Assembly (NCBI RefSeq): GCF_000276665.1
Contig: NW_004955417.1
Location: 24,690,872-24,754,871, forward strand
Direction of reading: 5' to 3'
Origin: Chinchilla lanigera
Taxonomy: Eukaryota > Chordata > Mammalia > Rodentia > Chinchillidae
Length of the DNA: 64,000 nucleotides
How positions within the stretch are numbered: position 1 is the stretch's first letter; every line of letters starts with the position of its first letter. The position numbers and the translations under genes are program-made. Of this stretch, positions 23,902 to 36,559 are shown in pieces. The notes below the pieces were generated by a model. The model did not search any database and was not told the origin of the DNA. It was given only the letters and a program-made list of their open reading frames with translations.

Positions 23902-25276
23902 GACAAAAGCATTTCTTGTTTTGCACAGAAACATGTCCAGTGGTCTGACATTATGAAATTTAACCAACCTAATTTGTATGAACCTAATAGTTCATATCAG
24001 CTTCAAACTCAGCCCTATTAATATTTCGTAGTTCAGTATCCTCCATGAGTAAATCCATATTTTCTCACATTTTATAGCTAGGACTGAAAATGGTTAGTAG
24101 AATCATGGTTATGAAAAATTCCTTTTGATTTGCTCTTGGAAAATTATGCAAATATAGAATGTAATATTGGATTTATACTACCTAGAGAGAGCTAATTGAA
24201 GAAAAATAATTAAATGATTATGGGCCTAAGTAGATGATTTATGAGTAAGGGCTACAAATAGGAAAAGTTCTAACAGCAGAAAAATCCCTAACAAGTTGAG
24301 GTGGGAGGAAAAATGAGGTGGGCTGACCAAAAAAGCTTCTAGGTGAGATTAACAGGCTGAAATGGAGAAGAAAACAATTTTGTCCCTTATGACAAGTATC
24401 GAGACATTCAGATTAATGATATACTTAGTACTTTTATAGAGAACCTTATACTCTGCACTCCTAGATGGTCTCAGAACAAAATATTGCGATATACAACCTA
24501 CTAGAGCAAAGGAGGGTGGGAGATGTTGAAATACAATGATTAATGCTTATGGGATCTTCAGATATGAGGTCATCGATTGCTAAGGTTAACGACAAATAGA
24601 ATTTCCATGCTTTTTATGCTCAGACTTAGAATACACCAAACCATACTCTAAGAATTATAATGACTGCTTCAGACAACCTATGATTTATAGACTCACATGT
24701 TAATTCAAAATCTTAGACAGATAGGATAAAATATTTGTATAATACAAACTATCCTTAGTGTTGGGCAATGCTGCCCCCATGTTCAGGGGAATTATATACT
24801 GTGTAACTCTGTTTATGGGAATCAAAACCAACACTAGACAGAAATTGCTGCATAGAATCAAGTTGCATCAAGACACCTGAAGCAGACCCATCAGGTGCCT
24901 AGTGTCTTGAACAGTGTTTCCTGTCTACCTGTGATTTAATCCCAAAACTTCCATGGAATTATGATTTTAGAAAGCAAGGGAATGTTGGGTATGAGTGAAG
25001 TAGATTGTCACTGTGGCAGGGTGAAAAGGACAATTGTAAAATGAAAACAAATATTGGCTCTCTTTGGTCAAGACTTAAGGTGATTTACTTCAAAGGAATA
25101 AATATCTCTTGGGAAGTAGCTCTGCGAAGAGTGGTCTTCTGGAGATGCTGATGTGAACGAGATGAATATCACGGGACACCAACACTTTAGTGAAATAGAT
25201 ACAAATCGACATTAAAAATGATCCTGGCTAGCACTTTGGCATAAAAGGAGCTAGACCTATGTGGAAATTAAGAAAG
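23902..25276. other. Unclassified non-coding stretch
   Basis: AT-rich with no recognised family. Nothing coding is supported. Confidence 0.4.
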
Positions 25277-25290
25277 AAAAGATGACATGA

Positions 25291-25367
25291 GGGGCTGGGG
25301 ATTTAGCTCAGCATCAAAGCGCCTATCTGGCAAGCACAAGGTCGTGAGTTCGATTCCCGGTACCAGG

Positions 25368-25400
<33 letters not shown>

Positions 25401-25501
25401 GGCTGGGGACTTAGCTCAGTGGCAAAAGCGCCTGCCTGGCAAGTGCAAGGTCGTGAGTTCGATTCCCGGTACCAAAAAAAAAAAAAAAAAAAACAAAAAC
25501 A
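25291..25501 (+). mobile_element. Head-to-tail ID SINE dimer
   Basis: Two ID bodies lie in the same orientation. The first runs 25291-25397, including about 30 A. The second runs about 25400-25501. Both have A-box and B-box and end GGTACC. One pair of 14-base duplications, aaaagatgacatga, flanks the whole unit (25277-25290 and 25502-25515). The first body has an AGCATC change after the A-box. See the findings for how this could have formed. Confidence 0.95.
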
Positions 25502-25515
25502 AAAAGATGACATGA

Positions 25516-25891
25516 AAGTAGAAGAAACACTGTGAGCAAAAGGGCAGGGACTGGAAGAGGGGTTGGGGGAAGAGTCAGTAGTCGAGAGGGTGCACACCGT
25601 CATAGCATGGTATGTGCGTGCAGAGAAATGTCATAGTGAAACTCCTTGATTTGTATAATTAGTGAGCTGTAATTATAAGAATAGCAAGAAAAAAGGGATG
25701 TGTGATGAACATTTTTTCCTAAATTACTTGGAAAGATAAACAGAACCGCCTCAGTTTAGCAACTGCTATGAGAGAAATACTCTTTTACAAATTATTTTTG
25801 GTTATTTATCAGTACAGGTATAAGACACAAATGCATAAGTTTATATAGATGAATGCAATATTTTTCATACTAGATTCATGGTGGTTTTAAG
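25516..25891. other. Unclassified non-coding stretch
   Basis: No family recognised; AT-rich in its second half. Confidence 0.4.
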
Positions 25892-25942
25892 AATATATTA
25901 TATATGTATATATATACATATATACATAGAGAGAGAGAGAGA
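25892..25942. repeat. (TA)n/(TATATACA)n then (GA)n microsatellite
   Basis: A near-palindromic TA-rich run with TGTATATATATACA symmetry, followed directly by six GA units. Confidence 0.9.
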
Positions 25943-25979
25943 AGCAAACAAAAGCTATATTTTGAGATCCATATCTCCT

Positions 25980-26110
25980 GTTTTCTAGCTGTGTAACTTT
26001 GGCTGTTCACTGTCTCTGAATCTCACTTCTCTTGTCTGTGACATGGAGGCAGTCATGAGGTGTGTGAAATACTTAGACACAACGCTAGACCAAACATTGT
26101 ATGAAAAAGA
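25980..26110 (+). repeat. MIR SINE relic
   Basis: Sense MIR: 'ctagctgtgtaactttggctgttcac', 'tctctgaatctcacttctcttgtctgtgacatgg', 'gtgaaatacttagacacaacg'. Confidence 0.72.
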
Positions 26111-27221
26111 ATAAAATTTGGGTAAAATTTGGTGTGATGAGACCAGAACTGCAATGTCAAGAGTGACATCTTGGTAAAGGTTCATCAGTTAGCTCTTTGG
26201 GGGAGAAAACTCCTGATTTGCAATACTTGCCAATTTTTGTCTTATAAATACTCACCATGGTTCATTTTAAGCTAACAATACAATGGCACTGAACACAGAA
26301 TTAGAAATGGGTGTGCATAATGGCTCTCATTCACTCGTGCACACCAGGCCCAGCAGACCACTGGGTGTCAGTGTTTCAATGTAATGGCATTTAAAATTAC
26401 ACGGCTTCAATGGGACATAAACTGTTGACCCCTGAGATCATCTTGTCTGGATCACTGTAGCAGAGTGTACTCTCGAGGGGCAGCCAACTGTCCCAGAAGA
26501 GCCTGAGGATGTGTTAGCCCAGGTACCATGGGAAGAAGAATTTCCTTCCCGCTGGGGTTGTGAGCAGGTGGACTTAGGCTCTAACCTGAAGAGTTGCAGG
26601 GACCATTCCAGATGGTACGGGCAAGCTGGTCTTGGCGTTGCAGTGGGGACTGTGCCAGTTGATGTTAGAGCTCTCAGAATGGTTTATACGCATGGGCTTT
26701 TATGAGTACAGAATTTCCTGAATCAGCTTGAAGTTATTCTATTTCCTCCTTCTGCTATAGTAAATTATAGTGTAAAAGTTATAGTTGGGTGACAGTTGTG
26801 AAATGAGTTAGGGAAACTAAGGTTCTCTTTTTATAGCCGGGGTAGCTCTGCCTGCTGAAATCTTCTAAACCGCATGTAACTCTCAGTTACTGAGTCCATG
26901 CCGCCCCATTTGCAAGAGAAAAGCCTGCTCCCTTCACTGAAAATCAAGCAAGATCCATGACCTCATTTGCTTCTCCAAGACACCAGCTCTCCTAAAAGAT
27001 GAAAAACTATTTATGTGTATACTACATACCAGGTGTTTATTTGTACTTAGCTAATTTTTAAAATAGCAGTGTTATTATACTTATTGTTCTTATGAATCTT
27101 TGGTAAAGGGGTTATAAATAATGCACAAAAGTAAATAAGTAGTACTGTGTTAATTAATAGTACTGATTAGTTGTCTTATAGGTGCATGCCAGTCTTGCAG
27201 AAATTAATCATAGGTTATAAG
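26111..27221. other. Unclassified non-coding stretch
   Basis: No gene or named repeat recognised. Confidence 0.4.
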
Positions 27222-27365
27222 ACCAAGAAATTCCACTCCTGGCTATATACCCGAGAGAACAGAAGACATATGTTCAAACAGAAATCTGCCTATAAACATC
27301 CTTAGCTGCATTAGTCATTATAGCCCCAAAGTGGGAACAACTTTATGTCCATCACGGGCTGAGTG
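27222..27365 (+). repeat. Ancient L1 fragment
   Basis: Resembles the sense L1M region upstream of the 3' UTR: 'ccactcctggctatataccc', 'cagaaatctgcctataaaca', 'gctgcattagtcattatagccccaaa', 'tttatgtccatcacggg'. The frame is destroyed. Confidence 0.65.
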
Positions 27366-27819
27366 TATATCTTAAAATGGTAAGCTTTAGTGTCGTTAGT
27401 ATAACAAGATATAATTGATATCTCGATAAAAATTTCATGCAAACTTTAAAAATAAGAATAAAAAACATACATTTATGAAAGCATGACAAAAGAAGCACAG
27501 GAACCAAATGAAAAAGCGTTCAATAGTCAAAGCTGGAATAATTCAAAGAGAAAAATTATTTGATTATATTATATTGTATATTGGTTTATAACCTAAAGTA
27601 TAAAAAGAAATATCCTTAAAATCATAATAATACCAACAAATGATTGAATTTAATGTGGATAATAAACAAACCTATATCAGAATTAAAGAATGGAAGAATT
27701 CTATATAATTTATGCAGATACTCTACCCTCTAGGAGGTAGAATAATTTCTTTAAGTTTAAAAAACTTCTCACTTGCACATGCTTGCAGGACAGAGTAACT
27801 ACATTTCTCCTGGGGAGTT

Positions 27820-28078
27820 GGCACCTGAACATCACACATCTTCATTCTTTTCTCTTCGCTTCCTGCTTCCCTCCATCCTTTTCAACAGATGTCTCTCCCT
27901 GTTTCTTAGTACCTATCTTCAATTTCGCTCCTACATTATTTGTATTTTGGGTTTTTCACATAAGAGAGACCATGCAATATTTAAGCTTTTTCTGATTTGC
28001 TTCACTAACATTGTGGTCTCAAGGCGCATCCATTTTCCTACGAATGATTCAAATTTATCCTAGAAGGTCGAATTATTT
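27820..28078 (-). repeat. Ancient L1 fragment
   Basis: Reversed L1M-like order: 'cataagagagaccatgcaatattt', 'tgatttgcttcactaacattgtggtc', 'gcgcatccattttcctacgaatg'. Its orientation is opposite to the neighbouring fragments at 27222 and 28090. Confidence 0.6.
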
Positions 28079-28089
28079 CTGATTCCTAA

Positions 28090-28735
28090 AATCTGGGTTG
28101 TGTGTAGTGAGTATCTTCCAACGAATACAAGATAGAAAGGAAAAATATGACCAACACTATTGCAGTCAAATGACTAAGGCCAGTACCAGCAATGACATCA
28201 GGTTGATAGTGTGTATCATGGATGTGATGCAGCAAAAATGGCACTTCCCCCCTGTGGTCTTCATCTCCAAAGCCCAGAACTCCACTCGAACTGTGAGAAA
28301 AGCATCAGACTCGTTCCGGCGGAAGAACACCATCCAGGAACGCAGACCAGCACTCCTTTAAGTGTCAAGGTCATTAAGCACAGGAAGACCGGAGAGACCG
28401 TCACAGCCAAGAGGAACCTAAGCAGACAGGCCAAGAAGACGTGAAAACTAGAGGCAACGTGGCATCTTGGCTGGGATCCTATTACAGAAAAAGTAAAGAC
28501 ACTAAAAAGATGAGAAAATGTGCAAGCTATGTAAATGTGAACAAAGCATGCACATTGGTTAACGATAGTTCATCAGTATCAGTTTGTTGACTGTAAAAAG
28601 GGCACCATACTAAGAAAGGATGCTAATACTTGAAAAATTGAGTGTGGGGCCTGGGGAAGCTCTTTCTATTACCTTCTCAATTTTTCTATAATCCTAACAC
28701 TGCTCCAAAATAGTCTATATCAAAAATTTCACTGT
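28090..28735 (+). mobile_element. Ancient L1 (L1M-type) 3' UTR
   Basis: Sense L1M 3' UTR order: 'gtgtcaaggtcattaagcac', 'agaccgtcacagccaagaggaacctaagcag', 'gcaacgtggcatcttggctgggatcctattacagaaaaag', and later 'accttctcaatttttctataatcc'. The 87-codon and 77-codon frames inside (28098-28444) are artefacts of this 3' UTR and do not indicate a gene. Confidence 0.75.
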
Positions 28736-31144
28736 AACATTAAGAAGACAAATGAGCTTTGCTTGAGATTTGAATACATGAATTACAGAAATTAATCAGC
28801 ATAAGATCATGTGAATTGAGCTTTAAGCAATAATTTATTGTTTTACTGTATCTTTGATAAATGGAGATAAATACTCATTCGGTTCAGAATTTCTTTCAGC
28901 TTGATCTCCCAAGACTTTTGCCATTCTTTTCAGACCATCAAATTGGAAACACAAATCTTTTTATGCTCTCAGTATACCTGAAGAGGTATCCTCAGTACTG
29001 ACCCACGCAGGCCTGAGCAATGGCCACCAATGCATGAAAAATTTTCCAGTATATTTACATTTGCATACAGCGAGAAACCAGCCTAGCCAAACTCCTGAAC
29101 TAGACTCACCTACTAATATAGCAAGCATGTCTATAATGGTCAGAGAAGTAGATCTCCACGCACTGCAGGATTAGCTGCATAAGACAGAGCCTTAGTACTG
29201 TTGGTCAAATGAGCACATAGACTAAACAGAGGATGAAAAAGGAACTCTCTCATTTGGGAGCCATTGCAGCTTTTGAAAAGTACAAAGCCAGCTTAACTAC
29301 CCCTTTGTCTCTGTGAAGAGAGATTAGGAAACAACAAAGTAGAACTGAGGGAAATAAATGTGGATTTATCTCCCATCTAATAGGGAGATATTCCTAATAA
29401 GCTAAAAATCTTCTTTGGAGAAGACTACATTAATTTACCTTTATTTTGATAAGTAATGATTCTGGCAGGTGAACAATTAGATATGTGTTTCTTTTACCAA
29501 GTTTTGAGCAGCTGGTGAGATACATACCAATTCATTCTTATTTCAAACATGTATTTGATATCTTAAAGAAGAAATTTCAGTAAGAAATGCAGATAAGATT
29601 CTATAAAAATATGATAGAAAATCTGTCTTTGAACATTGAAACTGCAAGATTTTTCTCTTTATGTAGAATGTACTTTATGAAAGCTATATTGTTTTAAATT
29701 CTCATTTAGTTTGATATTTTGAAGGAAAACTATCATCCTTTGTCCACTTTCAGAATGTATATTTCTTCACTCACTTAGTTTTATGAAACATATTTTCTAC
29801 TCCTAATCTAAGTGGTTAAGGTCTTTAAATTTTCCCAAATGATATTTTTATAATATTGTTTCATACATCAAATTTAGATACTATTCATTGATTCACCAGT
29901 ATAAAAGATAGAGATTTAAATTCATGTAGCATTGGGTTTCAAAATATAAATACAGGTAGGTACAGTGCTTAAAGAATATACTTGGGTATAAGATTTTTTT
30001 CTTTGAGGTTTATTGCTATTTTTTCTGATAGTAGAAGCCGTATACAGTGTAGAAAACGTGTGTGGCAATGGATGCACCATCATGAGATCATTCTTTCTAC
30101 CACAATAACATACGACCCATGAAGTGGCCGCGTGGAGTCAGTGAACAGACTCTAGAGCTACCTCCTTGGAGATAACATTATACTTCTGGTATGTATCTTA
30201 AAACAGTGGCCAGAACATGATCTGAGTAGGTAGGTCCGAGAGGTAGACAGGTGTGCTCTCCCTCACTGTCATTCTCAATGTCTGCTAAAGCGACCGCACA
30301 TCTGCTTTAGTAATTTTAGGCTCTGTGGATGTCAGAGAGCAGGCACTGCTGCCAGGGGCAAAAGAACGCCACTGCATATATAAATCCCTGGCCACCACTG
30401 GTCACAGTAAGATTTTCATCACAGCAGGGTACTTGTCAGTAGAGTTACCACAATGGCCTAGCTATTGATCCTGAACATTTTACAGGAGCAGGAATATGTT
30501 CAGCTGTGCATGGACTACTGAGGGTATGACTTTGACCTGATCAGGGGATATAAACCAGAGATCAGCCTTTTCAGAAACAGGTCAGACAAGGGGCCCCCAC
30601 CACTATTATAAGCAAGGGAAAGGTCTGATAGGGGTGATGGTGAAGGAGATGATGAGTATTGGTTATGGTCCTAGATGCGGGTGTGTAGTTTGCACTAGCA
30701 TGTTCTTATGTTCAGTCACAATTCTGGAAGAACTCCACTGGATGAACAAATTTTATACTAGGTTCAAGTGGCTCCGAGTAGACCAAAGTATAGACTGTAG
30801 TGGATACTGTTGATATTCCAGCTAGGTCTCCTTATCAGGTTGACTTATCCCCCATCTCTCATAAGTGGTGGCTCTGAATGGCTCCCAGCTGTCCTATCCT
30901 CCAGACACATGTGCTAGCCACAGGAGCCATCTTGTCTGGGAATCACTTTTCCTGGAAGTTGCTTACAGCCAAACCTCTCTGGGTCTACAAAGGGTGTTTG
31001 CTGCCATATCAGTCTTACATTGTTGCTCTTTATGCTATGAAGTTGCCCATGGGATGGGGCTGAAACTGGGCATTTTCAAGTGGCTTCTTCCTCTTCCCTA
31101 TACTGCTCCTTCCTTGTTCCTGCAAGTTCTTTCTAAAGACTCAC
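28736..31144. other. Long unclassified non-coding stretch
   Basis: 2.4 kb. The part up to about 30000 is AT-rich. From about 30110 it becomes more balanced, with a 117-codon + frame at 30865-31218 that runs into the LTR and overlaps a second frame. I recognise no domain or family. The 30110-31140 part could be an old LTR or ERV-internal relic, but I cannot support that. Confidence 0.4.
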
Positions 31145-31458
31145 TGCTGTGGTTTAGATCTACACTCCCCCTCCCCCAGTTCTCCCACTTGAAGGTGGAG
31201 CCTGGTCAGAAGGGATAGGTTCCTGGAGATGTGACTTGGAAGGATAGATTCTCTTCTCTGACTTTGCTCTTCTCTGCTTCCTGGCTGCCATTGGATGAAT
31301 GGCTTTCTTCCACCTGGCCCTTCCATCATTCCGCTTCTGCCTTGGAGTTAGCTGTCAAGGGCCTGAGTGCTCTAAAAACTGAGCCAAAGTAAACCTCCCC
31401 TCCTTAAACATATGTGAGTTGGGGATTTTGTCCCAGTGATAGGAAAGTTACTAATGCA
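31145..31458 (+). mobile_element. MaLR-like solo LTR
   Basis: A 314-base element beginning TGCTGTGGTTTAGATC and ending AAGTTACTAATGCA, flanked by near-identical 5-base repeats ctcac/ttcac. The middle has the 'gcttcctggctgcca' and 'tgccttggagttagct' segments and a '...gccaaagtaaacctcc' polyadenylation-type region typical of rodent MaLR/ERVL LTRs. Its 3' part resembles the LTR at 51417. It is non-coding. Confidence 0.72.
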
Positions 31459-31480
31459 TTCACCTTCAAAAAAGTATTTT

Positions 31481-31582
31481 CGAGGCTGAGGATTTAGCTC
31501 AGCGTCACAGTGCCTGCCTGGCAAGCTCAAGGTCATGAGTTCGATTCCTGGTACAGAAAGAAAAAAACAAACAAACAAAAAC
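31481..31582 (+). mobile_element. ID-type SINE
   Basis: An ID body starting GAGGCTGAGGATTTAGCTCAG, with the B-box GAGTTCGATTCC and a (CAAA)n-containing tail. Duplications aagtatttt lie at 31472-31480 and 31583-31591. It sits 22 bases downstream of the solo LTR. Confidence 0.92.
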
Positions 31583-31759
31583 AAGTATTTTTATAAGAAT
31601 TCCTGTGTTAGACTCTGTTTCTAAGAGATTAAAAATGAGACATACTGCAACAGATTCAATAATGCATGAAAATATTCCTAAGTTATCCATAGTCCTACCA
31701 TACAATGCGTACCACTGATAAAGTCATATGATCTAACATAGGGTCCTATATTTATTGAA

Positions 31760-32110
31760 ATACTTATAAAAATGGAAACACATGTGTTGTATGTTTACAT
31801 GTGTGCATTTGTTTATATGTGTGTACACAGAAGTATTTTGTGTGTGTTTATGTTTCAGCCACAAGGAGCATTACATCATTTTATACATATCTTCTACATA
31901 AATATGGAATTACTTGGCCAATTCCCTATTAGTTCTAATGACTATATTAGTGCTGTGAGACAATTACACGTACACACACACATATGTGTGCTTTTGTATA
32001 TCCATCCAATAATTTTCCTTAGGTAAATTTTTAGAAATGTAACCAGATGGATATAAAGTGAATATAGTTTAAAGATTTCATTACCTTCTGGTAAACTGCT
32101 TTTAAGTTAT
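31760..32110 (-). repeat. Probable ancient L1 relic
   Basis: The order 'cttaggtaaatttttagaaatg', 'aaccagatggatataaagtg', 'ccttctggtaaactgctttt' follows the reversed L1M 3' region. TG-rich runs occur at 31795-31850. Confidence 0.45.
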
Positions 32111-35100
32111 ATATGTTATTTCCTTGCAGCAAATAGACTTCCAAGGAAGTGTCAGTTGCCCACACCTGGTCAGTGACAATAAACCTAAATAATACCCTAA
32201 TGAACTGAGTACTCAGAGTAGCAGTTCTGGAATGGCCAATTGAATTCAATATTAATATTATTGACTCATTTAGTATTTCAAGTTTAAAATGTCAAAAAAC
32301 CAAAGTGACTATTAAGTGTCTACATACTCAGTAGATTTAAGATAACTTCACTGAACTTTTACCTTCAGAGATGAGTTTTGTCATTATCCACTGTAACAAC
32401 AATCAGTGACACAGATTAAGATGCTTATGTTGCCACATCCAGTGAAAGATAACTTAGTTTTTCCAGTTCCTAAGCTCTGATTTTCTACATACTGTAAACC
32501 TCTTATAAGTTATCTTAGACCTCAAAACATTATAGTATGAAAATTAAGTTAGCACAGAAAAGTCGTTGGTGGAGGCTACTGACATTTGATGTATTAGGTG
32601 AAAACATCCCCAGCCCTTCCACATAGGACCTGTTAAACTTCTTCCCATCCTGACTGCTATCCTCCTCTCCAAAGATGATCATTGTTGGGCAGGTGCTCAG
32701 CATTCAGAACAAAACTGCCACATGTAAAAGATTGGGACTAAGGATGTCTGTTCTAATGTGGCCTTAGACTAGCATGGACTGACAAGGAGAGTTCCCTTCC
32801 CTCCCTCCATCTGTCCTTTCCTTCTCCTGCACTACAGTGGAGACAAGAGGGGCTTTGGGCAGATGGAGAGCCAGAGAACAGTATTTCCTTGAAAAGTCTC
32901 TAAGGAGCCATGGAAGGGTGTTGAGGGACAGGAGACCATCATGACTCTGCTGGAATCGGCTGAGCCATGGCCACCAGAGTGGGCAGCAGGAGTGGAGGGA
33001 CCAGAAGCTGTAAAGGTCCTCACCTTCCATTCGTGTCACATTTCATGTATGAAAGGATCCCAAGTGAGGGAGCCGGGCGCGGATACGTACACTGACTACG
33101 GGACACTGCAACAGAACAGAGTTTGGAGATTGGGAAAGAGCAGCAGCAGCGGGGTGGGCTGCAAAGCTCAGAACCTACTCCAAGGGCAACGCATGAAATC
33201 CGGAGAAAGCAGTATCAGCACTGGCATTTCAGAGACACTTTCCTAAACAGTCTTTTCCATCCTGTCCTGCTCCAGCCACTGCAAGGAGAGGGTGAAGGAT
33301 TTTCCAATGACACATTTAAAGCACTGTTTCCTAGACTGCTTGCAAAATCACTCAATAGCCCTGCATTTGCTGAAAACAACACAAATGTAGTTGCAATAAT
33401 ATAGAATATGTACGAGCAAGACTAGGGAACTGGAATGCATTCAAGAACACATCACTTTATTTATAGAAACAGTAACGGTTTTATGGCTCGCCATTAGGAC
33501 TTTTCTGCTACACAAACTTTGAGATCTGATGGGATGGAAATGTTTCAATTCTAAACTTAGTCAAAGGGAAGCAATCTCATGTAATTTCCTACAGGATATT
33601 GAAAAAGGTGATAAGAGGAAAATGAAGGTGAGTCAGGTCTTGGCTATGGCATGTGACCCTTCTTGGCAAAATGACTAAATGATTCAAAAACTAACTTGCA
33701 AGTTTTATTTTTACAGTAGTTTCGTCGGTGTAGAGCTATTGCGGCATTATCATAGATAAATTTTGGAAATATGAGGGTCTCCAAATTATAGCAGTGAATG
33801 GGACTGGAACTCAAAAAATAAGCACCAGCTAAAACTTTAACTTTATTCACAATACAATATTTGAAGAAAGCTAAATGCCATAATCTTACACTCCACCAAT
33901 TTTGTTTCTATCTATAGAAAAGGTAGAAAGATAGAACAGAACATAAGCTATTGATAGAATCCTTACAAGGAGATGATTCCTGCCTTAAGACTTTGATTTA
34001 GTGAAATGACAGCCAAGTTTAACCTGTGATATTCTTAAGCTTAATGGACTCATTTGGTGCATTATGAGGATATGTATTAATTTCCAATTTTCTAACAGGT
34101 ATGAATTCACTGTAGCATTTGGATGTGAAAGATGTCTATTTTTTCCTTAACTTAAATTAAATCTAGGTGCAAAATCTTATTGATCAGGATATAAAGTAAC
34201 TCCAAGTCTCATTCATTGTGGAGGGGAGTGGAAGCTTCAGAGGGGGAGGGGAGATAATTTCTTCTTTGGGTGATCTAATGTTCTGAGAAAGTACAAGCAG
34301 TTCTGGAAACAGGGTCCTTATTTCACTATGCCTGGTATGAAGGATATTTTATAACTGTTGTCCCTTCTATACATGGCAGAGAATAAAGTAAAAACTCTGT
34401 TCTTGGCACTTTAGGGGCATAATATCCCACTAAGGAAAATAAGATTCTGATGCATGTAAATAAACATAAACATCAGAGTAATTACTTGGATAATACAAAA
34501 TGTACGGGCTTTAGGTAACATAACAGCCTTCTAAATGAGCATCTCAGATGGGCTCGGGCAGGTGGGGCTGTGGGATGAAGAAAATGCTGCTAGTGTTGAG
34601 GCAGGGCAAGGTGACACATCATTCGTACTCCTTAGATGAGCAAGAGGCTCTGTTCCCAAGTATGCAGGCGACTTCCTGTTACCGCAGACCGCAGTCTGGC
34701 CTCCTTGCTCCAGGAGTTCTTTTGCAACTCCAGCACCACACCAGAAAACAGAATTTTCCAGGCCCTTGAAAGTCAGTAGCTTCTTTCCCAGTGTTTTACT
34801 CTTTTCTGAGGGCTGTGGAGGTGCCTTGAAGGAATATTGGAGAGGCAGGTCCTGGGAGATGGAAAGGCCCAGACAGATGCGGATAGTTTCTCAAGATGTT
34901 CAGGTTCTGAGTGTTCACTCCCAGCCATGAAGACCTGTGCTGCGCATGCATCCAGGAGCCTGGAGGAAGCGTAGCTGCAGAATGCAGCAGCCTGGGCTGA
35001 TGACAATGCCATTGTGGGGGACACTTACAATCCTGCTCTTCTCCCCAGAACCTGTTCCTAGGTAGAAGAAACATCACCTCTGAACTTCTTGTGCACACCT

Positions 35101-36362
35101 GGAAAGATCTGAGTCTTTCCTCTCAAATGTCTAACCCAGAGGCTTTATTTTGGGGCACAGGCTATTTTTGCTGACAAACAGCTATGACCTGTCACATCTC
35201 ATTTAATCATAATTTTACCACTTTTCTCCCCCAAGTAATTTCTCCTCCCTTTTAGAAACCAAGAACTGTTAGAACTGGTTTTCAATATGTCCAACTGCTA
35301 AATGACCACCACCAAGCCAGAACGATCATTCACTTGCTTATGAAAAAGGGAGAGGAAGAGATATAGAAATTCTCAGAACCATAAATCAGAAGTGCACTTT
35401 AAATGGCACCCTGAAGGCTATTCATGAAAGGCTTCAGAAATCCAGAGCATTTTAGACACAAGTGGAGACGTAAGAGGCATCTCAACGGTGTTCTTTCCAT
35501 TTTCATCAACCTCCATCTCAATTTATAAATGGCAAATTGTGAAGAGGCTGATGTGAGGAAGATTGTCAGGGAACCATCAGTTTATCCTTGATTTTAAGGC
35601 TCCAAAGAGAATCACTAAGACCTAAGCCATCCTGTCATTCAGGTAGAAAATTTTCAGAAAATCAAAACTCTATTTGAAGAAATTGGCTTCGAGGATTCAA
35701 AGTAAAAGGAGATAAGCTCTTTCTCAGAGCTGAAAGAATAGTTATTATTAGTATGTTGTGACTTTGGCCAGGGCACCAAGGAGCACTTGATCAGATGCCT
35801 ACAGTCCTGAGGGTAGGGATTTGGTACCTTAACTTTTGTTTTATGCATGCTAACTATCCACCTCTATGCTGAGAGAAAACTGTAGGCAGGACAAAGTAAA
35901 CAGGGGGAACTTTTGCATTGAACTGGGTCTGATCTTCCCTACTATGCTTGGATATGGGTTTGGCTACTTGGTACCAATTACTGACACACCTGGAATCACC
36001 AGGATGACTTGTAAAAGTCATAACACTGCATTCCACACCTATTAACCACTGGCCTTGGGACAAAGGCATGAGATATGGCCTTTGTGGCCTCTCAGATGTG
36101 AGGCCACAACTGAGATCTAACATTAACTCACCCCTTCCTCAGTACCCTCCCTTAGAATGGAAACTTGAAATGATACTAACTTTCCAAATGAAATCTGTGG
36201 CAGGTACAAATATTATTTTCTTAAATAATAAGAGCAAAAACAGATACAAAGATAGAGTATGCCACTGGGAGAAGGTAGGTGGGACCTCTACTTCCTGCTT
36301 CATTTTACTGTGAAAAACTGCCCTAAAAAACTGTCAAATGATTTTTTTAAAAATCCTGAAAA
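32111..36362. other. Long unclassified non-coding stretch
   Basis: 4.2 kb with no repeat family or gene I can support. A short CpG-containing patch (gggcgcggatacg) lies at 33073-33088. 34540-35100 is GC-richer, with overlapping pseudo-frames on both strands. A possible MER5-like scrap ('cacacctggaatcaccagg') is near 35985. None of the frames of up to about 100 codons shows a domain. Confidence 0.4.
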
Positions 36363-36420
36363 CAAAGCAAGCAAGAAAGCAAGCAAGAAAGGAGAAAGCA
36401 AGCAAGCAAGCAAGCAAGAA
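36363..36420. repeat. (CAAG)n microsatellite
   Basis: An imperfect run of CAAG units broken by CAAGAAAG and GGAGAAAG steps, ending in five clean units. Confidence 0.92.
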
Positions 36421-36559
36421 TGACAGTTACAAAGCAGATGAGCTTCTCATACTAAACTTTCCAGACAGTGTGCTAGATGTGTGGCTCAAAGTAAACTGGG
36501 TGTGTGTTTGTTAACACAGCTCCACAGCTTCTGTCTTTACGTGTACTTCTGTCTGCTTT

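Noticed and set aside
25268..25603. 111-codon minus-strand and 82-codon plus-strand frames
   Set aside because: They span the ID dimer and its A-tails. The poly-Lys and poly-Phe runs are the tails.
28098..28444. Two open frames of 77-87 codons with Lys/Arg-rich ends that look ribosomal-protein-like
   Set aside because: The nucleotide sequence follows the 3' untranslated region of an old L1M element (caaggtcattaagcac, gccaagaggaacctaag, tggcatcttggctggg), so the frames are incidental.
33073..33088. Start of an Alu-like SINE, because of gccgggcgcgg
   Set aside because: The following bases (atacgtacactgac) do not continue any SINE that I know.
36363..36420. CRISPR-like or other regular repeat array
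   Set aside because: It is a simple CAAG microsatellite. There are no spacers, and the genome is mammalian.
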